In this document: in pieces, positions 4,870-5,556 of the stretch
Layout of the letters: each line of letters starts with the position of its first letter
Numbering within the stretch: position 1 is the stretch's first letter
Assembly: GCA_023410885.1 (NCBI GenBank)
Contig: JAEYPI010000126.1
Coordinates: forward strand, 1 to 5,556
Direction of reading: 5' to 3'
DNA length: 5,556 bases
Source: Bacillota bacterium
GTDB taxonomy: Bacteria > Bacillota > Clostridia > DSM-8532
Notes under the pieces: generated by a model
Seen by the model: only the letters and a program-made list of their open reading frames with translations
The model's database searches: none
What the model was told of the DNA's origin: nothing
Program-made: the position numbers and the translations under genes

Positions 4870-5406
4870 GTGGATGATTATCATGCAAACAGTGTACGTT
4901 TCAATGAAACGTACGACAAGACTAGACCCGTAAACAAAGGTTCCACAAATTATTTTATGAACCTTTTAAAGAGTGTTGCGGTTTCGCTCCTGGTCACCTT
5001 TATCATATTACTTGCCGCTGCGCTTCTTCTTTGCTTTACAGATTTTCCGGAAAAGTACACCCTACCATCTGCCATTGCCGCAACCCTATTAGGCGTATTT
5101 GCCGGCAGTACCATGAGTGCTAAAAACAATCCCTCAAAAGGTCTTGTTTCAAGCCTCTTATCCGCTTTTCTCTATGCTATTCTAGCTTACATAATCGGGT
5201 GCATCCTTCAAGGGAAGGTCACGTTTACCATGAACACCGCATTGTTCGGTGTTATCGCTCTTATTGTCGGAGCCATCGCAAATATTCTGGCAACACGCCA
5301 GAAAAGCCCGAAGAAATATAATACTGGCTCATCAGGAATGGCTGATCGATTCAAGAAAAAGGGAACATCCAAAAGCTATAGTTTTGGTAAGAGTGGGAGA
5401 CAATAA
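4870..5406 (+). CDS. TIGR04086/DUF3792 (YrzE-like) membrane protein, four predicted TM helices
   Basis: Integral membrane protein of unknown function. From the GTG at 4870 it has 178 residues: a polar N-terminus (1-31), hydrophobic segments at about 34-56, 65-84, 91-113 and 121-141, and a Lys/Ser-rich tail (143-178). The layout LLKSVAVSLLVTFIILL, a glycine-rich second helix (LLGVFAGSTMSAK) and GLVSSLLSAFLYAIL is that of the TIGR04086/DUF3792 family, although those proteins are usually nearer 120-130 aa, so both ends are extended. GTG at 4870 is preferred to TTG at 4864 because GGGGG (4857-4861) is 8 nt from the GTG but only 2 nt from the TTG. Codons for residues 16-24 (DKTRPVNKG) coincide with a diverged copy of the repeat found after pfkA. 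In many clostridia this family lies near yajC, secDF and the SCIFF peptide genes, so such genes may lie to the right. Confidence 0.85.
   Translation: MDDYHANSVRFNETYDKTRPVNKGSTNYFMNLLKSVAVSLLVTFIILLAAALLLCFTDFPEKYTLPSAIAATLLGVFAGSTMSAKNNPSKGLVSSLLSAFLYAILAYIIGCILQGKVTFTMNTALFGVIALIVGAIANILATRQKSPKKYNTGSSGMADRFKKKGTSKSYSFGKSGRQ
4894..4966 (+). repeat. Diverged third copy of the hairpin-core-hairpin repeat, inside a coding region
   Basis: GTACGTTTC and GAAACGTAC (4894-4914) form a perfect 9-bp stem with a 3-nt AAT loop. The core 4916-4941 follows, matching the copies after pfkA at 21 of 26 (copy 1) and 22 of 26 (copy 2) bases, including CTAGACCC and AACA-A-AGGT. The 3' part of the core, AAAGGTTC (4936-4943), then pairs perfectly with GAACCTTT (4959-4966) over a 15-nt loop. 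The same order of triloop hairpin, core, and a second stem starting in R-AGGT is seen at 3273-3335. All of it lies within codons 9-33 of the DUF3792 gene. Confidence 0.6.
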
Positions 5407-5427
5407 GAACCTGACCTGTCACCTTTA

Positions 5428-5469
5428 GGCGGTTGCGCCATCGAAGACCGTTGTGGTGCGGAACGCACC
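5428..5469 (+). other. Structured 3' region after the DUF3792 gene
   Basis: GGCG/CGCC (5428-5439, loop GTTG) and GGTGCG/CGCACC (5455-5469, loop GAA) form two small hairpins between the stop codon and the terminator. The arms of the second are identical to those of the inter-repeat hairpin at 3320-3335. I see no ORF here and could not match it to SRP RNA, tmRNA, 6S RNA or a known riboswitch. It could be 3' UTR structure or the edge of a repeat family. Confidence 0.45.
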
Positions 5470-5489
5470 TTGTCGACCGGGTACCCCAG

Positions 5490-5522
5490 AACCTTGTTGT
5501 ATTCACAATAAGGGTTGTTTTT
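5490..5522 (+). terminator. Probable intrinsic terminator of the DUF3792 gene
   Basis: AACCTTGTTGT (5490-5500) pairs with ACAATAAGGGTT (5505-5516) as an 11-bp stem with one G-U pair and one bulged G around an ATTC loop, followed by GTTTTT. The bulge and the 84-nt distance from the stop codon lower confidence slightly. Confidence 0.65.
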
Positions 5523-5543
5523 GAGCTCACCCTATACTATAAT
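5515..5543 (+). promoter_or_regulatory. Outgoing sigma-A promoter at the right edge
   Basis: A perfect TATAAT at 5538-5543 lies 17 bp after TTGTTT (5515-5520), which keeps the TTG of the -35 box. The -35 overlaps the U-tract of the preceding terminator, a compact arrangement common between adjacent units. It points to a gene beyond the window; GGACTTAGAGG at the end may be the start of its leader. Confidence 0.5.
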
Positions 5544-5556
5544 ATGGACTTAGAGG

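Noticed and set aside
4845..4877. Ten-codon ORF MDNNGGIGCG overlapping the DUF3792 start
   Set aside because: No Shine-Dalgarno at a usable distance; short enough to be chance.
5407..5489. SRP RNA, tmRNA or known riboswitch
   Set aside because: None of their conserved sequence blocks could be recognised; only small local hairpins are visible.

Overview
The window looks like a chromosomal segment of a Gram-positive Firmicute, most likely a spore-forming clostridium of the Peptococcaceae type (Desulfitobacterium/Desulfosporosinus-like). This rests on strong AGGAGG-type ribosome binding sites, a Bacillus/Clostridia-type TRAP protein (MtrB), an ATP-type 6-phosphofructokinase, a DUF3792/TIGR04086 membrane protein and moderately AT-rich DNA. 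The genus is an inference from family distribution.

Layout. Positions 2-1645 hold the C-terminal half of the replicative DNA polymerase III alpha subunit (dnaE), whose N-terminus lies outside the window. A short promoter-bearing gap leads to mtrB (1731-1985, TTG start), the tryptophan-sensing RNA-binding attenuation protein. A DUF2007-like 64-residue protein (1987-2181) follows 1 bp later, and the pair ends at a hairpin terminator (2187-2216). pfkA (2297-3268) comes next. It is followed by a hairpin and a 40-bp-period tandem repeat that carries the Shine-Dalgarno sequence of the next gene, a YbgC-like hotdog thioesterase (3374-3808). A CDP-alcohol phosphatidyltransferase (3812-4357) starts 3 bp after it. 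No terminator with a U-tract separates these three genes, so pfkA, the thioesterase and the phosphatidyltransferase may be cotranscribed.

The apparently empty stretch 4358-4863 holds two very short minus-strand genes, of 39 and 30 codons, with excellent ribosome binding sites and a shared terminator. They encode related peptides with a Cys-led hydrophobic core and a Cys-Cys-Asp C-terminus. Divergent from them is a plus-strand four-helix membrane protein (DUF3792/YrzE-like, 4870-5406), followed by structured DNA, a terminator and an outgoing promoter at the right edge.

Most unusual signals: (1) the paralogous micropeptide pair; (2) a hairpin-core-hairpin motif (core ACAAG-N-CTAGACCC, then about three variable bases, AACA-R-AGGT) present twice in front of the thioesterase gene and again, diverged, inside the first codons of the DUF3792 gene; (3) a TRAP protein that keeps its tryptophan-binding residues but has Ile where the first RNA-binding lysine of the B. 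subtilis KKR set sits; (4) possible competing stems around the thioesterase ribosome binding site.
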